A stretch of 64,000 bases of DNA, taken from assembly GCF_000092045.1 (NCBI RefSeq), contig NC_007761.1, forward strand, positions 2,669,001 to 2,733,000, given 5' to 3'. Each line of letters starts with the position of its first letter. Within the stretch, counting starts at the first letter, position 1. Below the pieces are notes generated by a model. The model worked only from the letters and a program-made list of their open reading frames with translations. It was not told the DNA's origin and made no database searches. Origin of the DNA: Rhizobium etli CFN 42. GTDB lineage: Bacteria; Pseudomonadota; Alphaproteobacteria; Rhizobiales; Rhizobiaceae. Both the position numbers and the translations under genes were made by a program. Shown one piece after another: positions 1 through 11,039 of the stretch.

Positions 1-39
1 CATCGAACAGTGGGAGTAACAAGTGTGTCTGTCATCCCG

Positions 40-100
40 CGGCCAACGCAGTTGGTCCGCAGGCCAACGCAGTTGGTCCGTAGACCAACGCACCGGCTCC
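40..100. repeat. tandem 21-bp repeat with internal dyad
   Basis: The unit GGCCAACGCAGTTGGTCCG occurs twice, 21 bp apart, and a third degenerate copy (GACCAACGCACCGGCTCCG) follows. Each full unit is itself an inverted repeat (GGCCAAC-gca-GTTGGTCC), so single strands could form small hairpins. The array lies about 95-150 bp upstream of the cyclase start. It could be an operator array or a replication-slippage product; nothing in the sequence decides which. Confidence 0.6.
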
Positions 101-193
101 GCCCGCGGCCGACGAAACCTCCTCAACCAAGACAACAGTTGCCAAAAGCCACATGTTGACGGAAGCTTCACCACGGCCATTGGATCGCGTGAC

Positions 194-964
194 ATGACGA
201 CAGAATCCACCTTCACGGAGCAGACAAGGCACGGCAGCGCCAGGATCTGCCGCGGCTGCTGGGATCAAATGCATATGCCGATCCCGATCGGCGGCCCGCT
301 CGCGCTTCCCTTCCGCGCCTTCGGCATCACCCGCAGCAAGATGAATCCGGATATCTGCACGATCTGCGAACGCTCGTTCCAATATGTGAAGAAGCAGCGC
401 CAGATCACCGTCGATGCCACCATCCTGTTCGCCGATATCAGGGGCTTTACCGATCTTTCCGAGCGTATCGAGGCGGTGCGCTTGAGCGAAATCGTCAGCC
501 TGTTCCAGGATCGCTGCGCCCAGGCGATCTGGGCGCACGACGGCATCGTCAACAAGCAGATGGGGGACGGCCTGATGGCGATCTTCAATTTCCCGATCAT
601 CCGCAAGGATCACGCCGGCGCGGCGATCAGGGCCGCCCAGGAGATCCAGGGCAACTGCGCTGCGGCGCTGAGCGGGCTGGCGCTCGACGCCCTGTCCGGC
701 CGCACCTTGGGCGTCGGAGTCGGCATCCATTCCGGCGAGGTCCAGATCGGCGAATTCTCGAGCTTCCGCAGCGATTTCACCGCCATCGGCGGCGTCGTTA
801 ACCAGGCCGCAAGGCTCGAATCCCAGGCCGCAGCCGGCGAGATCCTGATCTCGGCGGAAACGGCCGCGAAGGCTACCGACCTCGTGGCGGGCGCAGAAGC
901 GCGGATGCTGGCTCTGAAGGGCATCGAGCAGCCGGTGCAGGCGCGCGTTCTGGTCAAGCGCTAA
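194..964 (+). CDS. class III adenylate/guanylate cyclase with N-terminal CxxC pairs
   Basis: A soluble, single-domain nucleotide cyclase of 256 aa. The catalytic domain fills the C-terminal two thirds. It has the first metal aspartate in FADIRGFT, the purine-contacting lysine and second metal aspartate in NKQMGDGLMAIF, and the transition-state Asn and Arg in VVNQAARLE. All residues for activity are therefore present, and cAMP production is expected. The N-terminal 70 residues carry two CxxC motifs (CRGC and CTIC) about 40 residues apart, which could bind a metal or act as a redox switch (inference). I chose the ATG at 194 because it is the first Met giving a family-like start; an in-frame extension to 23 would cover the tandem repeats and is unlikely. 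No membrane segment is seen. Confidence 0.8.
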   Translation: MTTESTFTEQTRHGSARICRGCWDQMHMPIPIGGPLALPFRAFGITRSKMNPDICTICERSFQYVKKQRQITVDATILFADIRGFTDLSERIEAVRLSEIVSLFQDRCAQAIWAHDGIVNKQMGDGLMAIFNFPIIRKDHAGAAIRAAQEIQGNCAAALSGLALDALSGRTLGVGVGIHSGEVQIGEFSSFRSDFTAIGGVVNQAARLESQAAAGEILISAETAAKATDLVAGAEARMLALKGIEQPVQARVLVKR

Positions 965-1058
965 GCGACGGCGATTGCCGTCTTCTCAATTCGAAAACTG
1001 ATCAGTGGCTAGGCGAACCGACTCACCCGCTGACGTGAAAGGCGGCGCCCATTCGCTT

Positions 1059-1679
1059 TCAATCACCTGCGCGATCCTCTGCCGTCGGCGTTACCGGATC
1101 GGGCCTTGTTTCGAAGATAGTCCTGCAGAGCACAAATACGCCGCAAATGCTGGCACTCAGCCCGAATGCCCCCAAAAGAACACCGAAATAAATCTCTATG
1201 GGAAGATCATGAAGCCCGAAGAGGTCCTCCTGGCCCAGGCACTTTGCCCTGCTGTATGCCCCGTAAAGTTCACCACAATAGCCCGATGTGACAGGCCAAA
1301 GGTAGAACAGCACATCTAGAATAACAGGGAATGCTAGACCTGCTAATACCCCCCTGATAATTTCTCGCTTGCCTGCTGTTACCGCAGCGGTTTTTCGAAC
1401 TTGCTTCTGAACGGACCACGACAGCCAGCCGAAGAAAATCAGTGCCCCCGCACAAACGATCTGAGCCACCAACAACACTTTAACGTGGTCTACTGCTGGC
1501 CGCCAGAGATGGACGGTGAAGGCAGCGATAAACGCAAGCAGACCTAACGCGGAAACAAGTGCTTCAGCTTTCAATCCATCGCGCCGGAACGAGTATCGAA
1601 AGATACCGTAAGTAGCAGCCGCGGTTGCAGCCAAAGGCATCGGCCCCAGGGCCCAAGGCAGGGAAAGATCAATCAACAT
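1059..1679 (-). CDS. multi-pass membrane protein, function unknown
   Basis: About 206 aa with four to five hydrophobic segments and short loops, ending in a polar tail (RPDPVTPTAEDRAGD). One loop holds two cysteines (SGYCGELYG and RAKCLGQ), possibly an exported disulfide. I do not recognise the family. The base composition is lower in GC than the flanking genes, which suggests recent acquisition. The ATG at 1679 is preferred because a weak GAG lies 7 nt upstream and it leads directly into a membrane segment. A GTG at 1727 would add 16 residues. Confidence 0.5.
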   Translation of the reverse strand: MLIDLSLPWALGPMPLAATAAATYGIFRYSFRRDGLKAEALVSALGLLAFIAAFTVHLWRPAVDHVKVLLVAQIVCAGALIFFGWLSWSVQKQVRKTAAVTAGKREIIRGVLAGLAFPVILDVLFYLWPVTSGYCGELYGAYSRAKCLGQEDLFGLHDLPIEIYFGVLLGAFGLSASICGVFVLCRTIFETRPDPVTPTAEDRAGD

Positions 1680-1829
1680 ATCGCTCAAATAGTGCCTCGG
1701 AAAAGTAAGAGCGTTAAATACGTTCACGCAAAAGTTTAGAAACAGGCGCTGCTGTTTATCACGTTTTGCGTGAAATTGCCCCTTGAAGAAATCTTCCTAC
1801 TTCGGAAATTTAACGTGGGCGCAGCAGCC

Positions 1830-2090
1830 TCAATCCCCATCATCATTGATCGCCACGCCAGCCTCCAACGCCGCAAGAATAAAAGCCTGCCGCACCGTTT
1901 CCGCCGGCATGCGGCCGGCAAGCCAGGCGCGGCAGAAATCGATCGCCCTCTGCTGATGGACGCCGCCATTGACGGGCCAGTCGGAGACGAGTGCGTAAAG
2001 CGCATCCTGCGGTGAGCGGAGAACCAGCCGTTCGCCGGTATCAAGATCGATCGAGATCGGTTTTTTCCAGAAGGCGGAATGGTCGCTAAT
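1830..2090 (-). CDS. DUF982 family small protein, apparent ATT start
   Basis: An 86-residue frame matching the DUF982 pattern common in Rhizobiales: FWKKPISIDLDTGERLVL, then ALYALVSDWPVNGG, then a helical AIDFCRAWLAGRMPAE segment and a C-terminal alpha-helix. There is no ATG, GTG or TTG at the expected start. The codon where the family's Met would sit is ATT (ATT AGC GAC CAT), with a good AGGTG ribosome site 8 nt upstream. The upstream in-frame stop is only about 13 codons away. Either translation starts at ATT (rare but known, for example in infC) or an ATG has mutated and the gene is dying. Function of the family is unknown. Confidence 0.6.
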   Translation of the reverse strand: MSDHSAFWKKPISIDLDTGERLVLRSPQDALYALVSDWPVNGGVHQQRAIDFCRAWLAGRMPAETVRQAFILAALEAGVAINDDGD

Positions 2091-2204
2091 GGCAGTCGCA
2101 CCTGAAGCTGAAATGACATGAGACTAACTGCCGAAGGCGGATCCCGGTTCCAGTGCAGGCGAGAGGATGGCGACGGTGGTGCCCCGCCCAAGAGAGCCTC
2201 ACAC

Positions 2205-2560
2205 TGAGGCGCCCCGCCAGGGGCCTCGAAGTTGGCAAGGAGCAGTCTGGAGCCTATCCTTCGAGGCTCCGCCATGGGGGCTCCGTGCCTCAGGATGGGG
2301 GAGGTTGCAGGATGCCGCGGCTAACGAGAGGCAGGGAACATAGGCGAGGACGTTTCTCCAAACTCCCTCATCCCTGGCTCGTCACAGAAATCTAGCGCGC
2401 CCAAGTCCATCGGCGCGGACGACTTCGCTGCACCATAAGAGTAATCACGGCGCAGACGCGCCGTGGCTGGATTCCTGTGACAGCCACAGGAATGAGGAAT
2501 GGACGTGGTTGCCCGGCAGGAGCCTCGAAGGGCGAGGCGATGCCCCGACCGTCAGCCACA
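2205..2560. repeat. mosaic of palindromic intergenic repeats
   Basis: The 568-bp gap before uvrB holds no convincing gene. It is built from short palindromes: a CTTCGAGGCTCC block with a CCTCAGGATG box (about 2260-2300) that recurs near 36.6 kb; CACGGCGC/GCGCCGTG at 2446-2465; ATTCCTGTG/CACAGGAAT at 2471-2493; and AGCCTCGAAGGGCGAGGC at about 2521-2538. These look like rhizobial mosaic elements that can fold in RNA. Confidence 0.6.
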
Positions 2561-2658
2561 AGCCGGGCAATTGTTGAGCCAATCCGAAAGATTCATTCGT
2601 TTCCCTTTTGTACTCTCTCCCTCTTCCCTTTCCCGCTGACTCTCTCCATATTCGCGCC

Positions 2659-5646
<2,988 letters not shown>

Positions 5647-5712
5647 CGGCTGAGCGTCCGTAAACGATGCGGCGCGGACGCCCCTACCACCTGTGGGTAG
5701 CCTGCGGCCGCG

Positions 5713-5817
5713 ACTTCACCCCATCCTATCCTACAGCCTCGCCCACATCGGCGCGTACCACGACAATGAGCTCATCGACTTCGCATCGGCATTCATGCCT
5801 TCATCCTCAACACCTTA
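5713..5817 (+). pseudogene. decayed partial copy of the downstream GNAT gene
   Basis: This stretch aligns with 6420-6541 of the intact acetyltransferase: the blocks GACTTC-CCCATCCT, CAGCCTCGCCCA, ATCGGCGC-TACCA-GACAA and GGCATTCATGCCTTC are shared in order. A piece equivalent to VNVAWDG is missing and the frame is broken. It is a small fossil of a tandem duplication and can encode nothing. Confidence 0.65.
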
Positions 5818-5840
5818 GGCGATTCACAAAGACACCATCG

Positions 5841-6256
5841 ATGTCCGACACCATCCTACGCTACGTCCCAGCCACAAGGGGCTCTCCTTGCTGGAAACAC
5901 TCGTCCCCGGGGCGGACGAGGTACAATTCAGCTTCGAGGATGAGATCAGGTTCTACGATCCCGGCGAAAACTGGTCTGGAGTGGAGTGCAGTGTCTGTGG
6001 CGCGGATGCCGAGGAATGGTGGGGAGAGGCGATGGAGGCGGCGTCCGCAAATGGGTTTAAAGACCTAAACACAGTGGCCCCTTGCTGCGGCGCCACCGTA
6101 TCGTTGAACGACTTGCGGTATATCTGGCCCGCCGCGTTCGGCCGCTTTTCTCTCGATGCCCACAATCCAGGCATCGGCGATACCACCGAGGAGCAGGATC
6201 GGAAGATGGCTGAATGCCTTGGAACGCCGCTGCGGAAAATATGGGGGCAGGTTTAG
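5841..6256 (+). pseudogene. hypothetical protein gene with 5' deletion/frameshift
   Basis: The first codons read MSDTILRYVPA in one frame, and the rest (from about 5875, LLETLVPGADEVQFSFED... to IWGQV) continues in another. The pieces probably belong to one protein of about 140-150 aa that lost a short segment plus frame near 5875. The body has two cysteine pairs (CSVCGAD and APCCGA), a possible zinc site, and an acidic, Trp-rich stretch. A TTG at 5888 with no convincing ribosome site could give a 122-aa product. Function is unknown. Confidence 0.5.
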
Positions 6257-6331
6257 GCTATGTCAGCACGCTCGCTAAGACCTATCGTGCCAGCCAACAC
6301 ACCGCGAGCATGAAGGAAGGAGCCGCAACCC

Positions 6332-6718
6332 ATGCCCGAACTCCGCATCGACCCCTTCCCCTCACCCACCGAACTCAACACCCTCTGGTCCGCCGCCTGG
6401 AACACCCCTACTGCGCCTGACTTCTCCCCCATCCTGCCCCGCAGCCTCGCCCATATCGGCGCCTACCAGGACAACAGGCTCGTCGGCTTCGTCAACGTCG
6501 CCTGGGACGGCGGCATTCATGCCTTCCTTCTCGACACCTGCGTTCACCCCGACATGCGCCGGCGGGGCATCGCCACGCGGCTGGTCAGGGAGGCCACGCG
6601 GATTGCCCGCGAGCGCGGCGCCGAATGGCTGCATGTCGACTTCGAGCCGCACCTGACCTCCTTCTATCGTACCTGCGGCTTCCGCCCGACCGAAGCCGGC
6701 CTCATCAAGCTGGCCTAG
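6332..6718 (+). CDS. GNAT family N-acetyltransferase
   Basis: A 128-aa single-domain acetyltransferase. The acetyl-CoA pyrophosphate loop is VHPDMRRRGIATRLV (motif A, R-x-x-G-x-A), followed by the helix REATRIARERGAEWLHV and the C-terminal FYRTCGFRPTEAGL (motif B). Substrate cannot be read from sequence. An AAGGAAGGAG ribosome site lies about 10 nt upstream of the ATG. A decayed partial duplicate lies 0.6 kb upstream, and a frameshifted gene runs toward it on the opposite strand. Confidence 0.85.
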   Translation: MPELRIDPFPSPTELNTLWSAAWNTPTAPDFSPILPRSLAHIGAYQDNRLVGFVNVAWDGGIHAFLLDTCVHPDMRRRGIATRLVREATRIARERGAEWLHVDFEPHLTSFYRTCGFRPTEAGLIKLA

Positions 6719-6725
6719 CCTCCTC

Positions 6726-7423
6726 TCACCCAAACCCCATGCTCGCCTCGCCCTTCGCCAGCGCAAAATAAATCCGCTCCACCCGACAGGCCGCACTCCT
6801 CGCGCTCGCTTCATACCCCGCCGCCGGCCAGCCGCGCCGGGGGCTTCCATCGGCCGCGACAGCCAATACCAGCGCTCACGTGAATCCATCAGGTCGATCT
6901 TGAAGATCCGTCCCATGCAGGCATCGCCATAAAAGCCGATGAAATCGTCGCCGGGCTTTTCCTTCCAGGCGTGGCGCCATTTGCCCTTCGGCTTCTCGCC
7001 GCTGCTGATCAACTCCCAGCTCTTCCAGCCATTATAGTCCGATTGCGCGGTCAGGGAGCCGTCATTGGGCCTATGGTCGATCTGCAGGCAGCCTTCCAGA
7101 AACTCCGCAATAGAATGACAGAGGGTCGTCCACGCCTCGTCACTATGCCGGGTCAGCTTGAAGGCAAGCTCGTCGGAGACATTCTTCAACGCCGCGGCGA
7201 TGGCGGAGGCGACGCCTTCTTTGCTCGCCGGTTCGCCGCGCAGGCTGATGCAGAGATAGGCGCAGAGAAATTCCGCCGTATCCCGCGCGATCGGTTCGAT
7301 AACATGCAGGTTGCGGCGCTTGCCGATTTGATAGCCGCCGAAATCCCGAATGCGGCGCTGAGACTGTTTGCGAAGGGCATTGTTGAGGAACGACCGCAGA
7401 AGCGTTCCGATATCGTCTTGCAT
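6726..7423 (-). pseudogene. hypothetical protein, 3' frameshift
   Basis: The reading frame from the ATG at 7423 (good AGGAGAGG upstream) is open and coding-like through SRERWYWLSRPMEAPG. It then loses frame in a GC-rich run near 6815-6830. One base of correction restores a natural C-terminus (YEASARSAACRVERIYFALAKG...MGFG) ending at 6726, giving about 230 aa. Uncorrected, the frame runs about 130 residues further, antisense through the GNAT gene, which is implausible. The protein has a basic helical N-terminus and a C-terminal beta-rich part with FIGFYGDACMGRIFKIDL. I do not recognise the family. Confidence 0.55.
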
Positions 7424-7543
7424 GCGCGGTCCTCTCCTCGTGAGGATGTGTTTGCCGCATGGTTTCGCAAATGGCTCCCGCCCGAGCCGGTGACATCAGC
7501 GCAATTCTGGGGCAAGGCCGCCACGGCTTTTGCCGGAACTGCG

Positions 7544-8266
7544 CTAGATCAGCGTCGGCTCGGGATCGTCCTCGACCTCTTCGATGATCTCGGGCCTGTC
7601 GTTCTTCGGCGAGCCGACATCCCGGCCGATTTTCCACATCACCATCAGTTCCGCCGGGAAAGGTTTCATCAGATCGTTCGGGTCCGGCTCGGGAGACAGC
7701 CACCGCTCATAATCCTCGCGATGCAGGATCACAGGCATGCGATCGTGAATCGCCGCCATCATCTCGTTCGGCGCGCAGGTGACGATGGCGAAGTTGCGGA
7801 CGGATACGCCCTTTTCGTCCTTCCAGGTCTCCCAGATGCCAGCGAGCGCAAAGGCGGAGCCGTCCCTCATGGCGATGGCATAGGGCTGCTTGTTCTTGCC
7901 GGTGCCGTGAATGTCCTTCCACTCGAAGAAGCCGTTGATCGGCACCAGGCAGCGGCGCGAGCGGTAGGCGGCGCGGGACATACCGTTGGAGCTGATCCCT
8001 TCGCAGCGGATGTTGACCGGCGGCGGCCGGCCGCCGGACTTGACCCAGGAGGGCATCAGACCCCATCGCGCCACCACGAACATCGGGCCTGAGGTATCCG
8101 GTTCGCGCACAATATCCCGGATGATTACAGGATAATCTTGCGACGGCGCTCCATTCCAGCGAGGGAAGCGATTTCCAAGCCCATCGATATCTCCGCCCTT
8201 CACGGCAAAGGGAAAATTGCTGATCAGTTCTTCAAGCGATGTCTTGACGAAAATACGTCCGCACAT
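7544..8266 (-). CDS. SRAP (YedK/HMCES) domain DNA-protein crosslink protein
   Basis: A 240-aa SOS response-associated peptidase-fold protein. Proteins of this family form a protective covalent thiazolidine link to abasic sites in single-stranded DNA. The required N-terminal cysteine is present after Met removal (MCGRIF), as are the conserved Asn-Arg (NIRCEG), the catalytic Glu in GFFEWK and the His in HDRMPVIL. The ATG at 8266 is fixed by the need for Cys2; an upstream ATG at 8290 would bury it. A canonical LexA box lies 29 nt upstream, so damage induction is expected. It shares the neighbourhood with uvrB but not an operon. Confidence 0.92.
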   Translation of the reverse strand: MCGRIFVKTSLEELISNFPFAVKGGDIDGLGNRFPRWNGAPSQDYPVIIRDIVREPDTSGPMFVVARWGLMPSWVKSGGRPPPVNIRCEGISSNGMSRAAYRSRRCLVPINGFFEWKDIHGTGKNKQPYAIAMRDGSAFALAGIWETWKDEKGVSVRNFAIVTCAPNEMMAAIHDRMPVILHREDYERWLSPEPDPNDLMKPFPAELMVMWKIGRDVGSPKNDRPEIIEEVEDDPEPTLI

Positions 8267-8295
8267 GGGCCCTCGCTGCCGACAGAACATCAGAT

Positions 8296-8310
8296 GTTCT
8301 TATTATGTTC
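8296..8310 (-). promoter_or_regulatory. LexA operator (GTTC-N7-GTTC)
   Basis: GTTC-TTATTAT-GTTC is a perfect match to the alphaproteobacterial SOS box. It lies 29-44 nt upstream of the SRAP start codon, where repressor would block the promoter. Confidence 0.8.
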
Positions 8311-8550
8311 CGGAACGAAGTCCGGTCAACAATGCGTCAGTTGTGCGCTTGCCGGCATGCCCCTCCCGTTTGGTATTCGGGGCGGCAGGCCGATTGCCGG
8401 TCTTACTGAACGGCTGAAGCACGCCGGGAAGAATAATTTCACACCCCGAAAACGGCAAGACGGGCGGGCCATGCGGACACCCTCCGAAAATGCCGCTCCA
8501 CGTCGGCGCCCGTTTCCGCTATGATTCTCCACCCACCCGAGGAGAGCCGC

Positions 8551-9018
8551 ATGCGTCTGCCCATATTCATCCTCGCCCTCGCTGTCTCGGCCTTTGCGGC
8601 CTTGCCCGCCTTGGCGGAGACCTACAAGACGCCAAAAGCGCTGCTCAAGGCGCTTTACAGCTACGATACCGACAGAAGCGACGCCGAGGCGCCCTCGCCT
8701 TATTCGACCTTCTTTTCCGACCATCTGAACAAGCTTCTCCAGGCCGATCTCGACAACACGCCGGAGGGCGATGTCGGCGCGGTCGATTTCGACCCGGTTA
8801 TTGCAGGCCAGGACGGCGAAGCGAGCAACGTCCGCATCGGCCAGCCGATCCTGCTGGACGACAAGGCCGAGGTGGAAGTGCAGTTCGAAAACGGAAAAGA
8901 GGTGACGCTCTTTTACACCCTGGTGCGTGAACATGGCGGCTGGAAGGTCGATGACATCGCCAATCAGAAAGGCGATTCTCCCTGGAGCCTGACCACGCTG
9001 TTGGGGGATGCGCAGTAG
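8551..9018 (+). CDS. DUF3828-like secreted protein
   Basis: 155 aa with a Sec signal peptide (MRLPIFILALAVSAFAALPALA, cleavage after ALA) and a mature domain that begins TYKTPKALLKALYSYD and ends GGWKVDDIANQKGDSPWSLTTLL. The GGWKVDDI block and overall layout resemble DUF3828/NTF2-like periplasmic proteins. Function is unknown. A GAGGAGA site 7 nt upstream supports the ATG at 8551. It is transcribed away from the SRAP gene. Confidence 0.75.
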   Translation: MRLPIFILALAVSAFAALPALAETYKTPKALLKALYSYDTDRSDAEAPSPYSTFFSDHLNKLLQADLDNTPEGDVGAVDFDPVIAGQDGEASNVRIGQPILLDDKAEVEVQFENGKEVTLFYTLVREHGGWKVDDIANQKGDSPWSLTTLLGDAQ

Positions 9019-9520
9019 CCGGCGGCAGCCCCAGGCGCACTGCCCCTCTTTTGCTCGTCAGCAGGAGCGTGCCGGCACGTGAGCAAAGGAGAGCGAATGC
9101 ACCAAGCGCGGGCAAAGAGCAATGCTGGGTTGTTGCGCGCCATCTCGTTCCGTTTCGGCACGCCGATCCCGAAATGGAACAGCCGTGCAAGGCTATGCTA
9201 ATTTTTCATCAAGTATTTGAATCTTCGTCGTTTCCTGTCACGATATCGGCCATGCCACAATAATGTCGCTTGCATTTTGACCGAAATGATGGCACCAATC
9301 CACCTACTCGGGCATTAGCATGCCGGTGACTGGACTGATGTGGTAATCCCTTCTGTTACGGAAGGAGGCGCGGGAATACCCGCCTGCGTAGACGTTCTTT
9401 CCCCGTACGTGACTTCTCCGACTGACCCTTCGTCCCATCGATTCGGGGCGAAAGCTAAAGCCGTCCGCTTCCTCTCGGGGGCGCGGATACTAGACAGACT
9501 AAGGGAAAAGGACGATCCCA
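9019..9520. other. intergenic region upstream of the cold-shock gene
   Basis: 502 bp with no supported gene. An inverted repeat CTTTTGCTC/GAGCAAAGG (about 9050-9092) could end transcription of the upstream gene. A GGCGcGGG-aata-CCCGCC hairpin lies at about 9366-9386. The remaining 130 bp before the csp start may be a structured 5' leader, as is usual for cold-shock genes, but no specific element is recognised. Confidence 0.4.
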
Positions 9521-9733
9521 ATGGCCACCAAAGGCACCGTAAAATTCTTCAACCAGGACAAGGGTTTTGGTTTCATCACGCCGGACGGCGGCGCAAAGGA
9601 CGTTTTCGTCCATATCTCCGCGCTGCAGGCTTCTGGCATCCAGTCGCTGCGCGAAGGCCAGCAGGTTACCTTCGACACCGAGCCGGACCGCATGGGCAAG
9701 GGCCCGAAGGCCGTCAACATCTCGGCTGCCTGA
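9521..9733 (+). CDS. CspA-family cold-shock protein
   Basis: A 70-aa single OB-fold RNA chaperone. It has RNP1 (KGFGFI) and RNP2 (VFVHIS), with the aromatic residues that stack on nucleic acid intact. The family melts RNA secondary structure and acts in transcription antitermination. Length is exactly family-like. An AAGG ribosome site precedes the ATG and a strong intrinsic terminator follows 24 bp after the stop, so it is probably monocistronic. Which of the several rhizobial csp paralogues this is cannot be told from the sequence. Confidence 0.95.
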   Translation: MATKGTVKFFNQDKGFGFITPDGGAKDVFVHISALQASGIQSLREGQQVTFDTEPDRMGKGPKAVNISAA

Positions 9734-9756
9734 TTAGACTTCCGCTTTTGCGGCAG

Positions 9757-9788
9757 GAACGGCGCTCCGTAAGGGGCGCCGTTTTCGT
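9757..9788 (+). terminator. intrinsic terminator of csp gene
   Basis: An 11-bp stem, AACGGCGCTCC-gtaa-GGGGCGCCGTT, is followed by TTCGTTT. It lies directly downstream of the cold-shock gene. Confidence 0.8.
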
Positions 9789-9802
9789 TTGCGCCTGCTC
9801 AG

Positions 9803-9831
9803 TTTGTCGATCGCAGCGGCAAGTGCTATAT
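9803..9831 (+). promoter_or_regulatory. sigma-70-like promoter for dusA
   Basis: TTTGTC, a 17-bp spacer and CTATAT fit the rhizobial housekeeping pattern (CTTGAC-N17-CTATAT). It sits just past the csp terminator and about 70 bp before the dusA start. Confidence 0.5.
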
Positions 9832-9902
9832 GCGCGTTTCATAGATGATCCCGACCCGTGCGGCGGTGCGGCGCCTGTTTCGAGCGCCATCGGAAAGGAA
9901 CA

Positions 9903-10913
9903 ATGGAGTCGATGACGCAGAAGAGGCCGATTTTTGCCGTGGCCCCGATGATCGACTGGACGGATCGGCATTGCCGCTATTTCCACCGCCAGATCAGCCG
10001 GGAAGCGCTGCTCTATACCGAGATGGTCGTGGCCGACGCGATCATCCACGGCCCGCGCGAGCGGTTGCTCGGCCATGACGCCACAGAACATCCGCTGGCG
10101 CTGCAGCTTGGCGGGTCGGATCCGGCCAAACTTGCCGAGGCGGTGAAAATCGCCGAACCCTATCGCTATGACGAGATCAATCTCAATGTCGGCTGCCCCT
10201 CCGACCGTGTGCAATCGGGCACCTTCGGCGCCTGCCTGATGCTGACACCGGAGACGGTGGCCGAATGCGTCGCGGCGATGAAGGCGGTCGCGACCGCGCC
10301 CGTGACGGTGAAATGCCGGATCGGCGTCGACGAGCAGGAGCCGGAAGAGGCGTTGCCGGAACTCATCACCCGCGTTCTCGATGCCGGCGCCGATGCGATC
10401 TGGATCCATGCCCGCAAGGCCTGGCTGAAGGGCTTGAGCCCGAAGGAGAATCGCGAGATCCCGCCGCTCGACTACGAGATCGTCTACCGGATGAAACAGC
10501 GCTGGCCCGATGTCTTCATCGGCATCAACGGCGGAATCCGCACGCTCGACGAGGCCGCGAGCCACCTCGCTCATGTCGACGGCGTCATGCTCGGCCGGGC
10601 AGCCTACCAGAATGCGGCGGTGCTTGCCGATGTCGACCACCGCTTCTTTGGCGCGCCGGCGGCTGAACCGGACTGGGAAGCACTGCGAGATCGGATGATG
10701 GTCTATGCCGAACGCCACATCGCCGGCGGCGGCCGGCTGCAGCATGTGGCCCGCCACATGGTCGGCCTCTTCACTGGCCTGCCCGGCGCTCGGCGCTACC
10801 GTCAAATCCTCTCCAGCGACGCGGTAAAAAACGGTGCCGGACCGGAGGTGCTGGCGGCAGCCTTCGCGGCAGTGGATTTCTCCGGGACGGAGCCGGCGGC
10901 GGTCAGCGCCTGA
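9903..10913 (+). CDS. dusA: tRNA-dihydrouridine synthase A
   Basis: A 336-aa FMN/NADPH-dependent enzyme that reduces uridines in the D-loop of tRNA. The N-terminal TIM barrel starts with FAVAPMIDWTD (flavin phosphate contact). It has NVGCPSDRVQ with the catalytic cysteine, KCRIGVD, IHARKAWLKGLSPKENR (the DusA-type insert), and GINGGI followed by the VMLGRAAY phosphate loop. A C-terminal helical tRNA-binding domain (YAERHIAGGGRL) follows. Two in-frame ATGs (9903 and 9912) are possible; AAAGGAAC before 9903 favours the first. Confidence 0.93.
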   Translation: MESMTQKRPIFAVAPMIDWTDRHCRYFHRQISREALLYTEMVVADAIIHGPRERLLGHDATEHPLALQLGGSDPAKLAEAVKIAEPYRYDEINLNVGCPSDRVQSGTFGACLMLTPETVAECVAAMKAVATAPVTVKCRIGVDEQEPEEALPELITRVLDAGADAIWIHARKAWLKGLSPKENREIPPLDYEIVYRMKQRWPDVFIGINGGIRTLDEAASHLAHVDGVMLGRAAYQNAAVLADVDHRFFGAPAAEPDWEALRDRMMVYAERHIAGGGRLQHVARHMVGLFTGLPGARRYRQILSSDAVKNGAGPEVLAAAFAAVDFSGTEPAAVSA

Positions 10914-11039
10914 CGTAACGGAACGTTGTCTGTGTTTCCACCGGCAAGGGATGGCCGGCGCCTGGAGCGGGCCTTCTCAACGAGCCGGTCGCGGTCGCGC
11001 GCTCATTCGGTAAGTCGCGGCTGTCAGTGGCAACAGTCA

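Noticed and set aside
40..100. CRISPR array
   Set aside because: Units are adjacent with 1-2 bp between them, so there are no spacers, and no cas gene is present.
2599..2613. Possible LexA box before uvrB (GTTT-N7-GTAC)
   Set aside because: Two of the eight fixed bases differ from GTTC-N7-GTTC, including a change in each half; too weak to call.
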